Shown here one piece after another: positions 17,219-25,245 of a stretch of 34,261 nucleotides of DNA. Position 1 is the first letter of the stretch; each line of letters opens with the position of its first letter. The notes beneath the pieces were generated by a model, which saw only the letters and a program-made list of their open reading frames with translations, was not told the DNA's origin and ran no database searches. A program made the position numbers and the translations under genes. The stretch comes from Pseudolabrys sp. (lineage in GTDB: Bacteria; Pseudomonadota; Alphaproteobacteria; Rhizobiales; Xanthobacteraceae): the NCBI GenBank assembly GCA_009694265.1, contig SHVM01000019.1:1-34261 (forward strand). The letters are read 5' to 3'.

Positions 17219-18505
17219 ATGGCGAATGTCGTGGTGGTCGGATCCCAGTGGGGCGACGAGGGCAAAGGCAAGATCGTCGACTGGCTGTCCGAACAGGCCG
17301 ACGTCGTGGTCCGCTTTCAGGGCGGCCATAATGCAGGTCATACGCTGGTGATCGGCAAGGCGACTTACAAGCTGTCGTTGCTGCCGTCCGGCGTGGTGCG
17401 CGGCGGCAAGCTGTCAGTCATCGGCAATGGCGTGGTGATCGACCCGCAGGCGCTGCTCAACGAGATTGCCACGCTCAAGAAACAAGGCGTCGCGGTGACG
17501 CCGGAAAATCTGCGTATCGCCGAAAACGCCACGCTGATCCTGCCGCTGCATCAGGAACTCGACGCGCACCGGGAATCCGGAACGTCGAAGATCGGCACCA
17601 CCAAACGCGGCATCGGTCCGGCCTATGAAGATAAAGTTGGCCGCCGTGCTATCCGCTTCATGGACCTTGCCGACTTGCCAGCGCTGTCGGCCAAGATCGA
17701 CCGGCTGCTGGCGCATCATAATGCGCTGCGCCGCGGGCTCGGCCTCGAACAACTCGACGGCGCCGCGATCTATCAGTATCTCGCGGGCGTCGCGCCGAAG
17801 GTGCTGCCGTTCATGGATTCGGTCTGGTTGCTGCTTGACGGCAAGCGGCGCGAGGGCAAGCGCATTCTGTTCGAAGGTGCGCAGGGCGCGCTGCTTGACA
17901 TCGACCACGGCACGTACCCTTACGTCACCTCGTCCAATACCGTGGCCGCGCAGGCGGCAACCGGCTCGGGGCTCGGTCCCAACGCCATCGATTACGTACT
18001 CGGCATCTGCAAGGCCTACACCACGCGGGTAGGTGAGGGGCCGTTCCCGACCGAGCAGAAGAACAATGTCGGCCGCATGCTCGGCGAGCGCGGCAAAGAA
18101 TTCGGCACGGTGACCGGCCGGCCGCGCCGCTGCGGATGGTTCGACGCCGTTCTCGTGCGCCAGACCTGCCGTACCTGCGGCATCGACGGGTTGGCGCTCA
18201 CCAAGCTCGACATTCTCGACGGTTTCGATGAAATCAAGGTCTGTGTGGGGTATCGTCTGGACGGCCGCGAACTCGATTATCTTCCCGCCGGCGAGCAGGC
18301 GCAGGCGCGCGTGGAGCCGGTCTACGAAACGATCGCCGGCTGGAAGGAGCCTACCGCGTGCGCACGTTCCTGGGCGCAATTGCCGGCGCAGGCGATAAAA
18401 TACGTCCGCCGAATCGAGGAATTGGTTGGCTGTCCGGTGGCCCTGCTGTCGACCAGTCCGGAGCGCGAGGACACCATTCTGATGATGAATCCGTTCGAAA
18501 CATGA
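17219..18505 (+). CDS. purA: adenylosuccinate synthetase
   Basis: A 428-residue PurA, joining IMP and aspartate with GTP hydrolysis to make adenylosuccinate in AMP synthesis. The N-terminal P-loop-like signature QWGDEGKGK (10-18) and the GGHNAGHT motif (35-42) carry the catalytic Asp and His. The IMP-binding segment [14 protein letters not shown], the switch region [22 protein letters not shown] and the C-terminal [10 protein letters not shown] and LLSTSPER are all intact. Length is standard. ATG 17219 follows AAGAAGGGA. Its stop TGA (18503-18505) overlaps by two bases a GAGCATGAT palindrome. Confidence 0.96.
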   Translation: MANVVVVGSQWGDEGKGKIVDWLSEQADVVVRFQGGHNAGHTLVIGKATYKLSLLPSGVVRGGKLSVIGNGVVIDPQALLNEIATLKKQGVAVTPENLRIAENATLILPLHQELDAHRESGTSKIGTTKRGIGPAYEDKVGRRAIRFMDLADLPALSAKIDRLLAHHNALRRGLGLEQLDGAAIYQYLAGVAPKVLPFMDSVWLLLDGKRREGKRILFEGAQGALLDIDHGTYPYVTSSNTVAAQAATGSGLGPNAIDYVLGICKAYTTRVGEGPFPTEQKNNVGRMLGERGKEFGTVTGRPRRCGWFDAVLVRQTCRTCGIDGLALTKLDILDGFDEIKVCVGYRLDGRELDYLPAGEQAQARVEPVYETIAGWKEPTACARSWAQLPAQAIKYVRRIEELVGCPVALLSTSPEREDTILMMNPFET

Positions 18506-18551
18506 GCATGATTCCGAAAAGTGGTACCGGTTTTCGGATAAGATCATGCTC
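18504..18551. repeat. GAGCATGAT...ATCATGCTC interspersed palindrome
   Basis: GAGCATGAT (18504-18512) and ATCATGCTC (18543-18551) form the ends of a 48-base imperfect palindrome whose core has CCGAAAA and TTTTCGG around GTGGTACCGG. This element is very common in genomes of Bradyrhizobium-like bacteria. It starts inside the purA stop codon and may serve as its transcription end. A related short copy lies at 12651-12686. Confidence 0.85.
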
Positions 18552-18600
18552 AAACAAAAAGACCCCGAAAAGACACGAAGCAGAGGCACTTTAACGCGCA

Positions 18601-19971
18601 ATGGCTGATTATTATCCCTTGATCGCCCGTGCCGTCGCCGGCCTCGACAAGAACACCGGCGAGAACCGCCGTACGCTGTACGACCGCGCGCGCAACGCGC
18701 TGGTCGCCCAGTTGCGCAGCGTCGAGCCCGCGCTCAACGAATCCGAGATCACGCGCGAGCGGCTGGCGCTGGAAGAATCGATCCGCAAGGTGGAGGCGGA
18801 AGCGGCAAAGCGTACGCGGCCGGATTCGCCCGATGGCGAGGAGCCGCGCGGTTCGCTGCGCGATCATGGCTTGCGCGATTTTCACGACACCGTGGCCGAG
18901 GCGCAAGGCTTGGGCGACGCTGCCTCGCAGGCCAATCGTTCCGCGCACGCGACCTACGATGCGGTGCCAAGCGAACATCCGCGGAATTTCGGCGACGGCG
19001 ATCGCGCGGCCGCCGAGCATTACTTCGAGCCGCCCGCCACTGAGCCGGCGGCCTCGCCGGAGATGCAAGACCATCACGCGGCGCTGCATGGGGATGCGCA
19101 GGATAAGCCGCCGGAGGACAGCTGGCGGCCGCGGCCGGCCGCGCGCTACGGCGACGCAGACGACGACGCGGCCTATGGCCGGCCGGCGCGTTCCTATGGT
19201 CGCATCGTCAAGTACATACTGCTGCCGCTGGTGATTGCCGGCCTTGCCGGCGCTGGCTACTGGCAGCGAAATAATATCACGACGATGGTGGCGAGCTTGC
19301 GCAGCTATGTCACCGCGCCCACGCCGAAACCGCAGCAAGCGGCACAGCCGGCCGGCCGCCCGAAGATCGCCGACCGCATCGGCGGCCCAGGCGATGCTGG
19401 CTCGAGTACCGCCAATGCGCCGGCCGCGGCGGTCGCGCAGAAGGTCGTGTTCTACGACGAGGATCCGAGCGACCCGCAGGGCAAGCGTTACGTCGGCTCG
19501 GCGCTCTGGCGCACCGAGACCGTGTCGCCGGGACCGGGTCTTGCGCCCGAGCTGGCGGTGCGCGCCGATGTGGAAATTCCCGAGCGGCGCTTGCGCATGA
19601 CCTGGTCGCTCCGCCGCAACACCGACAAGGCGCTGCCGGCGAGCCACACCATCGAGATCATGTTCACGCTGCCGGCGGATTTTGTCGAAGGCGGTATCGG
19701 CAATGTACCCGGCTTGCTGATGAAGCAAAACGAAGGCGTGCGCGGCTCGCCGCTCGCCGGCCAGGCGGTGAAGGTGACCAACGGCTATTTCCTGATCGGC
19801 CTGTCCGCGGTCGACATCGATGTCCAGCGCAATATTCAATTGCTCAAGGAGCGCGACTGGTTCGACATCCCGATCGTCTATACCACCGGCAAGCGCGCCA
19901 TTCTCGCGATGGAGAAAGGCACATCCGGCGCCCGCGCGTTCGAGGAAGCGCTCAGGGCCTGGGGGCAGTAG
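18601..19971 (+). CDS. single-pass membrane protein of unknown function
   Basis: 456 residues. The N-terminal part (1-70) is helical and charged (LYDRARNALVAQLRS, ITRERLALEESIRKVEAEAAK, possibly a coiled coil). Residues about 75-200 are acidic, Pro/Ala-rich and low-complexity. One transmembrane helix lies at 204-220 (YILLPLVIAGLAGAGYW). After a Pro-rich spacer a C-terminal domain (about 280-456) has many beta strands, including VVFYDEDPSDPQGKRYVGSALWRTE and HTIEIMFTLPADFVEGGIGNVPGLLMK. A cytoplasmic N-terminus and periplasmic domain is the likely topology. Proteins of this build regularly follow purA in Bradyrhizobium relatives; I know of no assigned function. Confidence 0.8.
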   Translation: MADYYPLIARAVAGLDKNTGENRRTLYDRARNALVAQLRSVEPALNESEITRERLALEESIRKVEAEAAKRTRPDSPDGEEPRGSLRDHGLRDFHDTVAEAQGLGDAASQANRSAHATYDAVPSEHPRNFGDGDRAAAEHYFEPPATEPAASPEMQDHHAALHGDAQDKPPEDSWRPRPAARYGDADDDAAYGRPARSYGRIVKYILLPLVIAGLAGAGYWQRNNITTMVASLRSYVTAPTPKPQQAAQPAGRPKIADRIGGPGDAGSSTANAPAAAVAQKVVFYDEDPSDPQGKRYVGSALWRTETVSPGPGLAPELAVRADVEIPERRLRMTWSLRRNTDKALPASHTIEIMFTLPADFVEGGIGNVPGLLMKQNEGVRGSPLAGQAVKVTNGYFLIGLSAVDIDVQRNIQLLKERDWFDIPIVYTTGKRAILAMEKGTSGARAFEEALRAWGQ

Positions 19972-20010
19972 CGGATCGCTCCCTTTGGGAGAGGGAAGCG
20001 GCCCGCAAAA

Positions 20011-20046
20011 ACAAAAATGGCCGGGGCAAAGCCCGGCCATTTGAAT
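20011..20046 (-). terminator. intrinsic terminator of rpoH
   Basis: AAATGGCCGGG (20015-20025) pairs with CCCGGCCATTT (20032-20042) with loop GCAAAG. Read on the minus strand, that is downstream of rpoH, the stem is followed by TTTTTGTTTTT, the classic Rho-independent form. On the plus strand it may also end transcription of the convergent membrane protein gene, though the T-tract there is weaker (TTTGAATTTCTT). Confidence 0.82.
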
Positions 20047-20068
20047 TTCTTAAGTCGCAGCGCGTGCC

Positions 20069-20986
20069 TTAATGCATCGTCGCCGAGGGAATCGCCGGCG
20101 TGGCCGCCGGCTGTTCCAGGGTGGCGATGCGGCTCTTCACCGCCTTCTGCACCTTCTCGAAGGCGCGCACCTCGATCTGGCGCACGCGCTCGCGCGAAAC
20201 GCCGAATTCTGCGGCGAGATCCTCGAGCGTGATCGGATCGTCGGCCAGGCGGCGCGCCTGGAAGATGCGCTTCTCGCGATCGTTGAGCACATCGAGCGCG
20301 GAGATCAACGCCTTGTGGCGGTTATCGCTTTCCTCACTGTCGGCCAGCAGGCGCTCCTGGCTCGGCGTGTCGTCGACCAGCCAATCCATCCATTCGCCGG
20401 CTTCGCCGTCGTCGCGGATCGGCGCGTTTAGCGAAGCATCGCCGCCGAGACGGCGGTTCATGTCGACCACATCTTGTTCTGTTACGCCAAGACGTTTGGC
20501 GATTAGCTTGACCTGATCGGGCCGCAGATCGCCTTCCTCGAGCGCGGAAATCTTGCTCTTGGCTTTGCGCAGATTGAAGAACAGCTTCTTCTGATTGGCG
20601 GTGGTGCCCATCTTCACCAGCGACCACGAGCGCAGGATGTATTCCTGGATCGCGGCCTTGATCCACCACATGGCGTAAGTGGCGAGCCGGAAGCCCTTCT
20701 CGGGCTCGAAGCGCTTGACCGCCTGCATCAGGCCGACATTACCTTCGGACACGACTTCCGAAATCGGCAGGCCGTAGCCGCGATAGCCCATGGCGATCTT
20801 GGCAACCAAACGGAGATGGCTGGTGACGAGCTTGTGCGCGGCTTCACGATCGCCGTGCTCACGCCAGCTGCGCGCCAGCATGTATTCTTCCTGCGGTTCC
20901 AGCATGGGGAACCGGCGGATTTCTTCGAGATAGTGTGAAAGGCCGGATTCGACCTTGAGTGCCGGCATTGCGGCAGAACGGGCCAT
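20069..20986 (-). CDS. rpoH: RNA polymerase heat-shock sigma factor sigma-32
   Basis: A 305-residue sigma-70 family factor. Region 2 (LVTSHLRLVAKIAMGYRGYG, EGNVGLMQAVKRFEPEKGFRLATYAMWWIKAAIQEYIL) contacts core enzyme and the -10 box. The RpoH box QKKLFFNLR at 132-140 identifies it as sigma-32 rather than RpoD or RpoS. Region 4 has the helix-turn-helix TLEDLAAEFGVSRERVRQIEVRAFEKVQ. It directs transcription of chaperone and protease genes on heat stress. ATG 20984-20986 has AGGAGG upstream; longer in-frame sequence exists but is not conserved in character. Alphaproteobacteria often have two or more rpoH copies, so which paralogue this is cannot be said. Confidence 0.95.
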   Translation of the reverse strand: MARSAAMPALKVESGLSHYLEEIRRFPMLEPQEEYMLARSWREHGDREAAHKLVTSHLRLVAKIAMGYRGYGLPISEVVSEGNVGLMQAVKRFEPEKGFRLATYAMWWIKAAIQEYILRSWSLVKMGTTANQKKLFFNLRKAKSKISALEEGDLRPDQVKLIAKRLGVTEQDVVDMNRRLGGDASLNAPIRDDGEAGEWMDWLVDDTPSQERLLADSEESDNRHKALISALDVLNDREKRIFQARRLADDPITLEDLAAEFGVSRERVRQIEVRAFEKVQKAVKSRIATLEQPAATPAIPSATMH

Positions 20987-21202
20987 GATAGCGCCCTCCT
21001 TAATGATGCCCCCGAGTGATCGGCAGGCGGTTGTCGCCGCCGCTCCCCGAGCCGACGGCGCGCATCGATTGTGCGACCGCGAAGGTTTGATCGCAGGTGC
21101 AGCATAGCGGACTGGACCGGCGAAATAAAGTGTCTCGCCCGTCACGTCGCCGTGACCTCGGCACATGCCGCTAGATACGCCCAAACCTTTGGTATGGTTG
21201 AT

Positions 21203-22234
21203 CTATTTTGAACGTTGCAGCCCTGCTTCGGGGCTTTCCGCGACCAGGGCATCACGTAAACGGCGCAAGTCGCCCGGTAGTTCCGAATGGAACTCCAGCA
21301 CGTCTCCAGCCGCTGAATCGGGGTGTTCAATAGCCAGTAAATAAGCATGCAAAGCCTGTCTGCCAAGGGCTGCCAGGGCGGCTTGCGCCTGGGGACCGAG
21401 CAGGCCCGCCTTGGTCTTGAAGCCGGTGCCATAGGTGGCATCGCCCAGGATCGGGTGCCCGATATGGGCCAAATGGACCCGGATCTGGTGGGTGCGGCCG
21501 GTCTCCAGGGTGCAGGCGAGCAGGCTGGCGACCGGCTTGCCGTCACGGCCTTTGAAGCTTTCCAGCAGCTGCCAATGGGTGATGGCCTGGCGGCCGCCCT
21601 CGCGCACGGCGCGCTTGTCGCGGGCATGCGGACTTCGATCGAGCGGGGCATCGATCGTCCCCTTCGGCCGGTCGGGCGCCCCCCAGACGAAGGCGAGATA
21701 GCCGCGCTTGAGCGGCCCCTCGCGGCCATGATCGGCGAATTGCTTGCTGAGCGCGCGGTGGGCGCGGTCGTTCTTGGCCACCACCAGCAGGCCGGTGGTG
21801 TCCTTGTCGAGCCGGTGCACGATGCCCGGCCGCTTGACGCCGCCGATGCCGGACAGGCTGTCGCCGCAATGGGCGATCAGCGCATTGACCAGCGTGCCGC
21901 TGGCGTGCCCGGCGGAGGGGTGCACCACCAGGCCGCTCGGTTTGTCGACCACGATCAGCGCGTCGTCCTCAAAGACAATAGTGAGCGGGATCGATTCGCC
22001 TTGCGGCGCGGCCGCTTCGGGCTCCGGCAGCGTCACGGTGACGGTGTCGCCGGATTTGACCTGCGTGGCCGGATCGCGGATCGTGCGCGTCTCGATCGCC
22101 ACCTGGCCGCCCAGGATCAGCGCCTTCAGGCGCGAGCGCGACAGCGCCGGGAGGCGCGCGGCCAGCACGCGATCGAGCCGCCCGTCCGCCTCATCGGCGG
22201 CGATAATCACTGTCTCGATGGCGCTATCCGTCAT
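21203..22234 (-). CDS. RluA/RluD-family pseudouridine synthase
   Basis: A 343-residue pseudouridine synthase of the RluA family. An N-terminal S4-like RNA-binding domain (about 17-70; GRLDRVLAARLPALSRSRLKALI) is followed by the catalytic domain with Asp143 in HRLDKDTTGLLVVAK. The motifs YLAFVWG, LETGRTHQIRVHLAHIGHPILGD and RQALHAY are typical. The S4 domain and length point to an RluC/RluD-like enzyme modifying 23S rRNA; the exact uridines are inferred, so no symbol is given. It lies upstream of rpoH on the same strand with a 216-base gap, and is divergent from a small membrane protein gene 22 bases away. Confidence 0.9.
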   Translation of the reverse strand: MTDSAIETVIIAADEADGRLDRVLAARLPALSRSRLKALILGGQVAIETRTIRDPATQVKSGDTVTVTLPEPEAAAPQGESIPLTIVFEDDALIVVDKPSGLVVHPSAGHASGTLVNALIAHCGDSLSGIGGVKRPGIVHRLDKDTTGLLVVAKNDRAHRALSKQFADHGREGPLKRGYLAFVWGAPDRPKGTIDAPLDRSPHARDKRAVREGGRQAITHWQLLESFKGRDGKPVASLLACTLETGRTHQIRVHLAHIGHPILGDATYGTGFKTKAGLLGPQAQAALAALGRQALHAYLLAIEHPDSAAGDVLEFHSELPGDLRRLRDALVAESPEAGLQRSK

Positions 22235-22256
22235 ATCTAAAACTTTGGCTCAATCG

Positions 22257-22583
22257 ATGTCCGACGACGAAAAACCTCTCGAACCCGAAGCGGCGCGCGC
22301 CGTAGCTCAAGTGCGCCGCCTGATGATAATCGCGACCGCGACCACCTTCCTTGCCGTCGCGGTGGTCATAGGCGTCATCGGCTACCGTGTTTTCAAGTCG
22401 GGGGGAAGTGCGCCGCCTGCGGCCAATGTCACGGCCACGCTTCCCGCTGGCGCCAAGGTGGTCTCAACCGCGGTCGGCGATGGCCGCATCGTGTTGACGG
22501 TCGAAATCGCAGGCGCCATCGAACTGCGCACCTTCGACCTCAATACGCTTAAGCCGCTCGGTCAACTACGCCTGAATCCCTAA
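22257..22583 (+). CDS. small single-pass membrane protein (DUF6476-like)
   Basis: 108 residues. A short acidic N-terminus (MSDDEKPLEPEAARAVAQVRR) precedes one transmembrane helix at about 23-44 (MIIATATTFLAVAVVIGVIGY), then a short domain beginning LPAGAKVVSTAVGDGRIVLTVE and ending FDLNTLKPLGQLRL. Its build and its divergent position beside an RluA-type gene match a small conserved alphaproteobacterial family that I remember as DUF6476; the name is uncertain and there is no known function. The start lies 22 bases from the divergent gene, so the promoters overlap. Confidence 0.75.
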   Translation: MSDDEKPLEPEAARAVAQVRRLMIIATATTFLAVAVVIGVIGYRVFKSGGSAPPAANVTATLPAGAKVVSTAVGDGRIVLTVEIAGAIELRTFDLNTLKPLGQLRLNP

Positions 22584-22702
22584 GGGTCGAAATCGCACGC
22601 TCTGTTCGGCGGCAGTCTGCGGTGCCCTCATCTGTTTCCAGCCTTACCCACGCTGTGGCAAAGCCTAGCGTGCAAGCTCCCCCAACCTTGGAGAAAATGC
22701 TT

Positions 22703-23023
22703 ATGCGTATGTTACGACTTGCCGGTGCCTTGGCCCTGTCGATATTTATTGCTGCGCCGGTCAGCGCGCAAACGCCGGCGACCAAGGTGGCCCCCGCCGC
22801 GACGTCCGCTCCCGCCGCCAAGCCCGCAGCGGCGGCTCTGCTCGACATCAATTCTGCGACGAAAGCGGAACTCGACAAATTGCCGCAAATCGGCCCCGCA
22901 CGCGCCGATGCAATCATCAAAGGCCGTCCGTACAAAGGCAAGGACGACCTGATCAACAAGAAGATCATCCCGCAGAACGCCTACGACGCCATCAAAGACA
23001 AGATCATCGCGAAGCAGAAATAG
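22703..23023 (+). CDS. exported helix-hairpin-helix (ComEA-like) protein
   Basis: About 106 residues with a Sec signal peptide (RLAGALALSIFIAAPVSAQ) and an Ala/Pro/Lys-rich linker, then a helix-hairpin-helix domain: LDINSATKAELDKLPQIGPARADAIIKGRPYKGKDDLINKKI is the classical ComEA/HHH pattern with the hairpin at QIGPARA. Such domains bind DNA non-specifically; ComEA acts in DNA uptake, but stand-alone exported HHH proteins in this order have no proven role. In-frame ATGs occur at 22697, 22703 and 22709; GGAG at 22690-22693 fits 22703 best. It ends in a strong hairpin shared with the convergent hydrolase operon. Confidence 0.8.
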   Translation: MRMLRLAGALALSIFIAAPVSAQTPATKVAPAATSAPAAKPAAAALLDINSATKAELDKLPQIGPARADAIIKGRPYKGKDDLINKKIIPQNAYDAIKDKIIAKQK

Positions 23024-23031
23024 CCCGCAGT

Positions 23032-23064
23032 CCCGGCGCATGTTCGGGGTGAACGTGCGCCGGG
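23032..23064. terminator. strong hairpin between convergent genes
   Basis: CCCGGCGCA (23032-23040) pairs with TGCGCCGGG (23056-23064) and inside it GTTC (23042-23045) pairs with GAAC (23051-23054), leaving a GGGGT loop. It lies between the HHH-protein stop and the stop of the convergent alpha/beta hydrolase. There is no T-run, so it may be a structural or Rho-assisted end rather than a classical intrinsic terminator. Confidence 0.55.
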
Positions 23065-23083
23065 CGCCGCTGCGGCGGCAAGG

Positions 23084-23929
23084 TTATTGGCTGCGAATTT
23101 TCTCCAGCACCGGCAGCAGATAGGACACGAATTTCTCCGGGTCCTCGCTCATGGGGAAATGGCCGAGCCCTTTCATGATGGTGGCCGATGCGCCGGTGCG
23201 CTTGGCGATATCGAGCGTGGCCTCAGCTGTGCAGGAATAGTCGTATTCGCCGGTGAGCAAAAACAGCGGACAGCGCTTGATGTCGATTTCGCCCACACGA
23301 CTGCGAATGTCGCCGTCGATCATGTAGAAATGCAGATCGCCCTTGAACACGCCGGGCCCGCTTTGCATGTAGTGCCACAAAGTCTCCCAGCGCTCGGCAA
23401 TGGGCGCTACCGGCGCCACCAGGCCGGACACCACGCCGGCGCAGACCATGCCGCCATGCACGTCGGGCCGGTTGAGCCAGGACAAATCGTAATAGGCCTC
23501 GGTGTGCGCCGCCGACTCCAACCCGATCAGCGCGCTGAATTTTTCCGGATGATCGTGCGCGAGATGCAGCACGATGCGCCCGCCGATCGAGCAGCCTATG
23601 GCGACCGGTCTGTCGAGCGCGAGCGCATCGGAAACTTCGAGGATCATGCGCACATAGTCGCGCGAGGTGAGCTGGTATTCTCCATCTTGCCAGCCGGCCG
23701 GCGGCGATGATTTGCCATGCCACGGCATGTCGAAGGCGATGACGCGAAAGTTCTTCAGCACGCGCGGATCGTTCATCAGACCGCGGTATTGTCGTGCATC
23801 GGATCCCGCCGTATGCAGGCACAACAGCGGAATGCCGGCGCCCGCTTCCTCGACATAGAGCCGGTGCGGCTTGCCGAGCAGATCGAGATGTAGATAGCGG
23901 CCGGTTATCGGCTCGAAGCGCGGGCTCAT
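23084..23929 (-). CDS. alpha/beta hydrolase
   Basis: A 281-residue alpha/beta-hydrolase. The nucleophile elbow is GCSIGG with Ser114, the acid is Asp230 in TGEYDYSC and the base is His257 in GLGHFPMSE; the oxyanion region is LHTAGSDAR. This is the fold of esterases, C-C bond hydrolases and haloperoxidase-like enzymes. The frame extends 54 codons upstream through the neighbouring gene; ATG 23927-23929 overlaps that gene's stop (ATGA), fixing the start. The partner gene encodes a 121-residue protein of unknown role, so the two probably act in one pathway. The substrate is unknown. Confidence 0.85.
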   Translation of the reverse strand: MSPRFEPITGRYLHLDLLGKPHRLYVEEAGAGIPLLCLHTAGSDARQYRGLMNDPRVLKNFRVIAFDMPWHGKSSPPAGWQDGEYQLTSRDYVRMILEVSDALALDRPVAIGCSIGGRIVLHLAHDHPEKFSALIGLESAAHTEAYYDLSWLNRPDVHGGMVCAGVVSGLVAPVAPIAERWETLWHYMQSGPGVFKGDLHFYMIDGDIRSRVGEIDIKRCPLFLLTGEYDYSCTAEATLDIAKRTGASATIMKGLGHFPMSEDPEKFVSYLLPVLEKIRSQ

Positions 23930-24291
23930 CGCGCTCCCTCCTTGCGCGGCGCCGCGATCACGTCCTTGAAATAAAGCAGGTTCGCCATGAAGGGATGAAT
24001 GTCGCCTTCCACGCGCATGAGTTTTTGTTTCACCAGCGCGAACACGTCGGTGAAGCCGAGCGGCGGCAGCGGCTGCCAGAATTTTTCCCACACGCTACGC
24101 GAGGCCCGCAGCGAAAAGCTGTAGTCGGGCGTGATGAACGGGCCGGGCGTAAATTTGGTCACGCGGCCGCCCTCGATGCGGATCAGAGTATAGGCGTCGT
24201 CGATGGCGATCATGAAAGTGGTGTCAATGAGCCGGCCGCGCCGCACCAGATTGGCGTCGGCGTTCACGTGTTTGGGGATGCTGTCGATCAT
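23926..24291 (-). CDS. conserved small protein upstream of the hydrolase, function unknown
   Basis: 121 residues with no signal peptide or transmembrane helix. The pattern of short strands (TTFMIAIDDAYTLIRIEGGRVTKFTPG), a middle helix with SVWEKFWQPLPPLGFTDVFALVK, and the closing GDIHPFMANLLYFKDVI resembles the size and layout of SCP2-type lipid-carrier domains, but I cannot confirm that. GAGG sits eight bases before ATG 24289-24291. It is translationally coupled to the alpha/beta hydrolase by an ATGA overlap, which suggests substrate binding or delivery for it. Confidence 0.65.
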   Translation of the reverse strand: MIDSIPKHVNADANLVRRGRLIDTTFMIAIDDAYTLIRIEGGRVTKFTPGPFITPDYSFSLRASRSVWEKFWQPLPPLGFTDVFALVKQKLMRVEGDIHPFMANLLYFKDVIAAPRKEGAR

Positions 24292-24405
24292 GCGCTGCGC
24301 CTCATGGGAACGAGGATTATAGGGTGGAATTTAGCGCTCCCGGCTGCAAGAGCCGGCGCGCTTGCCTGGCCACAGGATCGAGGCTACTCGTAGCGTCCTG
24401 GCGAG

Positions 24406-24481
24406 GCTCCCTTCGTCTAGCGGCCCAGGACGTCGCCCTCTCACGGCGAAAACAGGGGTTCGAGTCCCCTAGGGAGCGCCA
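24406..24481 (+). tRNA. tRNA-Glu (anticodon CUC)
   Basis: A 76-base cloverleaf can be drawn: acceptor GCTCCCT/AGGGAGC, D-arm GTC...GAC, anticodon stem TCGCC/GGCGA with loop CTCTCAC (anticodon CTC), T-arm AGGGG/CCCCT with loop TTCGAGT, discriminator G and an encoded CCA at 24479-24481. It decodes GAG. The gene stands alone after the divergent hydrolase operon and directly before an accessory operon; its 3' end is a typical integrase target. Confidence 0.95.
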
Positions 24482-24777
24482 ATGATTTCAATAACTTAAC
24501 GTTTTAAATATCTGCAGTGTCCAAGTGGTGTCCAAGGGACGGGGATGGACGCTTGTGGACTTTTGGCTCTAATTAACCCGCTGGTGCGCGCGCCGCGGTG
24601 GCCTGCTCGCGTCCGCCCACGCGCCGTACCCGCGGACAATTGAATTGTCCGTGATTAGGGACGGAATATCTCTATATGGCGATTGTTGGTTGAAAATAAT
24701 CTAATTAGACTTTCGTCTAGCCGAGTTCTTGCGGCCCGCACATAAGTGGCTGCAACGCCGGTCTGGGAGGTAACAGC
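24482..24777. other. non-coding gap between tRNA-Glu and the sulfur operon
   Basis: 296 bases without a credible gene. They contain a direct repeat GTGTCCAAG (about 24516 and 24527), a 19-base perfect dyad at 24633-24651, and an AT-rich stretch at 24664-24712 with a small TAGAC/GTCTA dyad (24706-24719) before the ribosome-binding site GGGAGG of the first operon gene. No integrase gene or second copy of the tRNA 3' end was found nearby. Confidence 0.6.
24633..24651. promoter_or_regulatory. 19-bp perfect dyad, candidate operator of the sulfur operon
   Basis: CGGACAATTGAATTGTCCG reads the same on both strands around a central G, with 9-base arms. It lies 127 bases before the first ATG of the molybdenum hydroxylase/Sox operon. 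Perfect dyads of this size are typical binding sites for dimeric regulators. No regulator gene is seen beside it, so the assignment rests on symmetry and position. Confidence 0.45.
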
Positions 24778-25245
24778 ATGGCGCGTCTCAACATCAATGG
24801 AAAAAATGTCAACGTCGATGTCGACCCGAACACCCCGCTCTTGTGGGCGATTCGGGAAAACGTCGGACTCACCGGAACCAAATACGGATGCGGTATCGCG
24901 CAATGCGGGGCCTGCACCGTTCATGTCGACGGCGTTGCTACCCGTTCCTGCTCGCTTCCAGTAAGCGCCGCGGTTGGCAAAAAGATCACCACCATCGAAG
25001 GCCTCGCGCAGAGCGGCAAGCTGCACAAGGTGCAACAGGCCTGGATCGCCAATGAGGTGCCGCAATGCGGCTATTGCCAGAGCGGCATGATCATGGCGGT
25101 CGCGGAGCTGCTCAAGAAAAAGCCGAAGCCGACCGACGCCGACATCGACCGCGAGATCACGAACATCTGCCGGTGCGGCACTTTCCAACAAGTACGCGCG
25201 GCGATCCATGCCGCGGCGAACGGTGGAACAGGGAGGCAATCATGA
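24778..25245 (+). CDS. [2Fe-2S] subunit of an isoquinoline 1-oxidoreductase-type molybdenum hydroxylase
   Basis: A 155-residue IorA-type subunit with two [2Fe-2S] clusters: C38, C43, C46, C58 ([10 protein letters not shown]) and C97, C100, C131, C133 (CGYC, CRCG). It shuttles electrons from the Moco subunit encoded next (ATGA overlap) to an external acceptor. The system has no FAD subunit, unlike the operon at 1522-5254, so the acceptor is probably a c-type cytochrome such as the one at 27485. GGGAGG lies eight bases before ATG 24778. No signal peptide is present; by analogy it would be exported by hitch-hiking with the Tat-bearing partner. Confidence 0.92.
   Translation: MARLNINGKNVNVDVDPNTPLLWAIRENVGLTGTKYGCGIAQCGACTVHVDGVATRSCSLPVSAAVGKKITTIEGLAQSGKLHKVQQAWIANEVPQCGYCQSGMIMAVAELLKKKPKPTDADIDREITNICRCGTFQQVRAAIHAAANGGTGRQS

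Noticed and set aside
22257-22703. Fusion of the small membrane protein and the HHH protein through readthrough
   Set aside because: They are in different frames with their own starts, and the HHH protein has its own signal peptide.
24412-24721. TTCGTCTAGC occurs both in tRNA-Glu (24412-24421) and at 24712-24721, possibly an attachment repeat
   Set aside because: Only 10 bases, and from the D-arm side rather than the tRNA 3' end used by integrases. Chance is a sufficient explanation.
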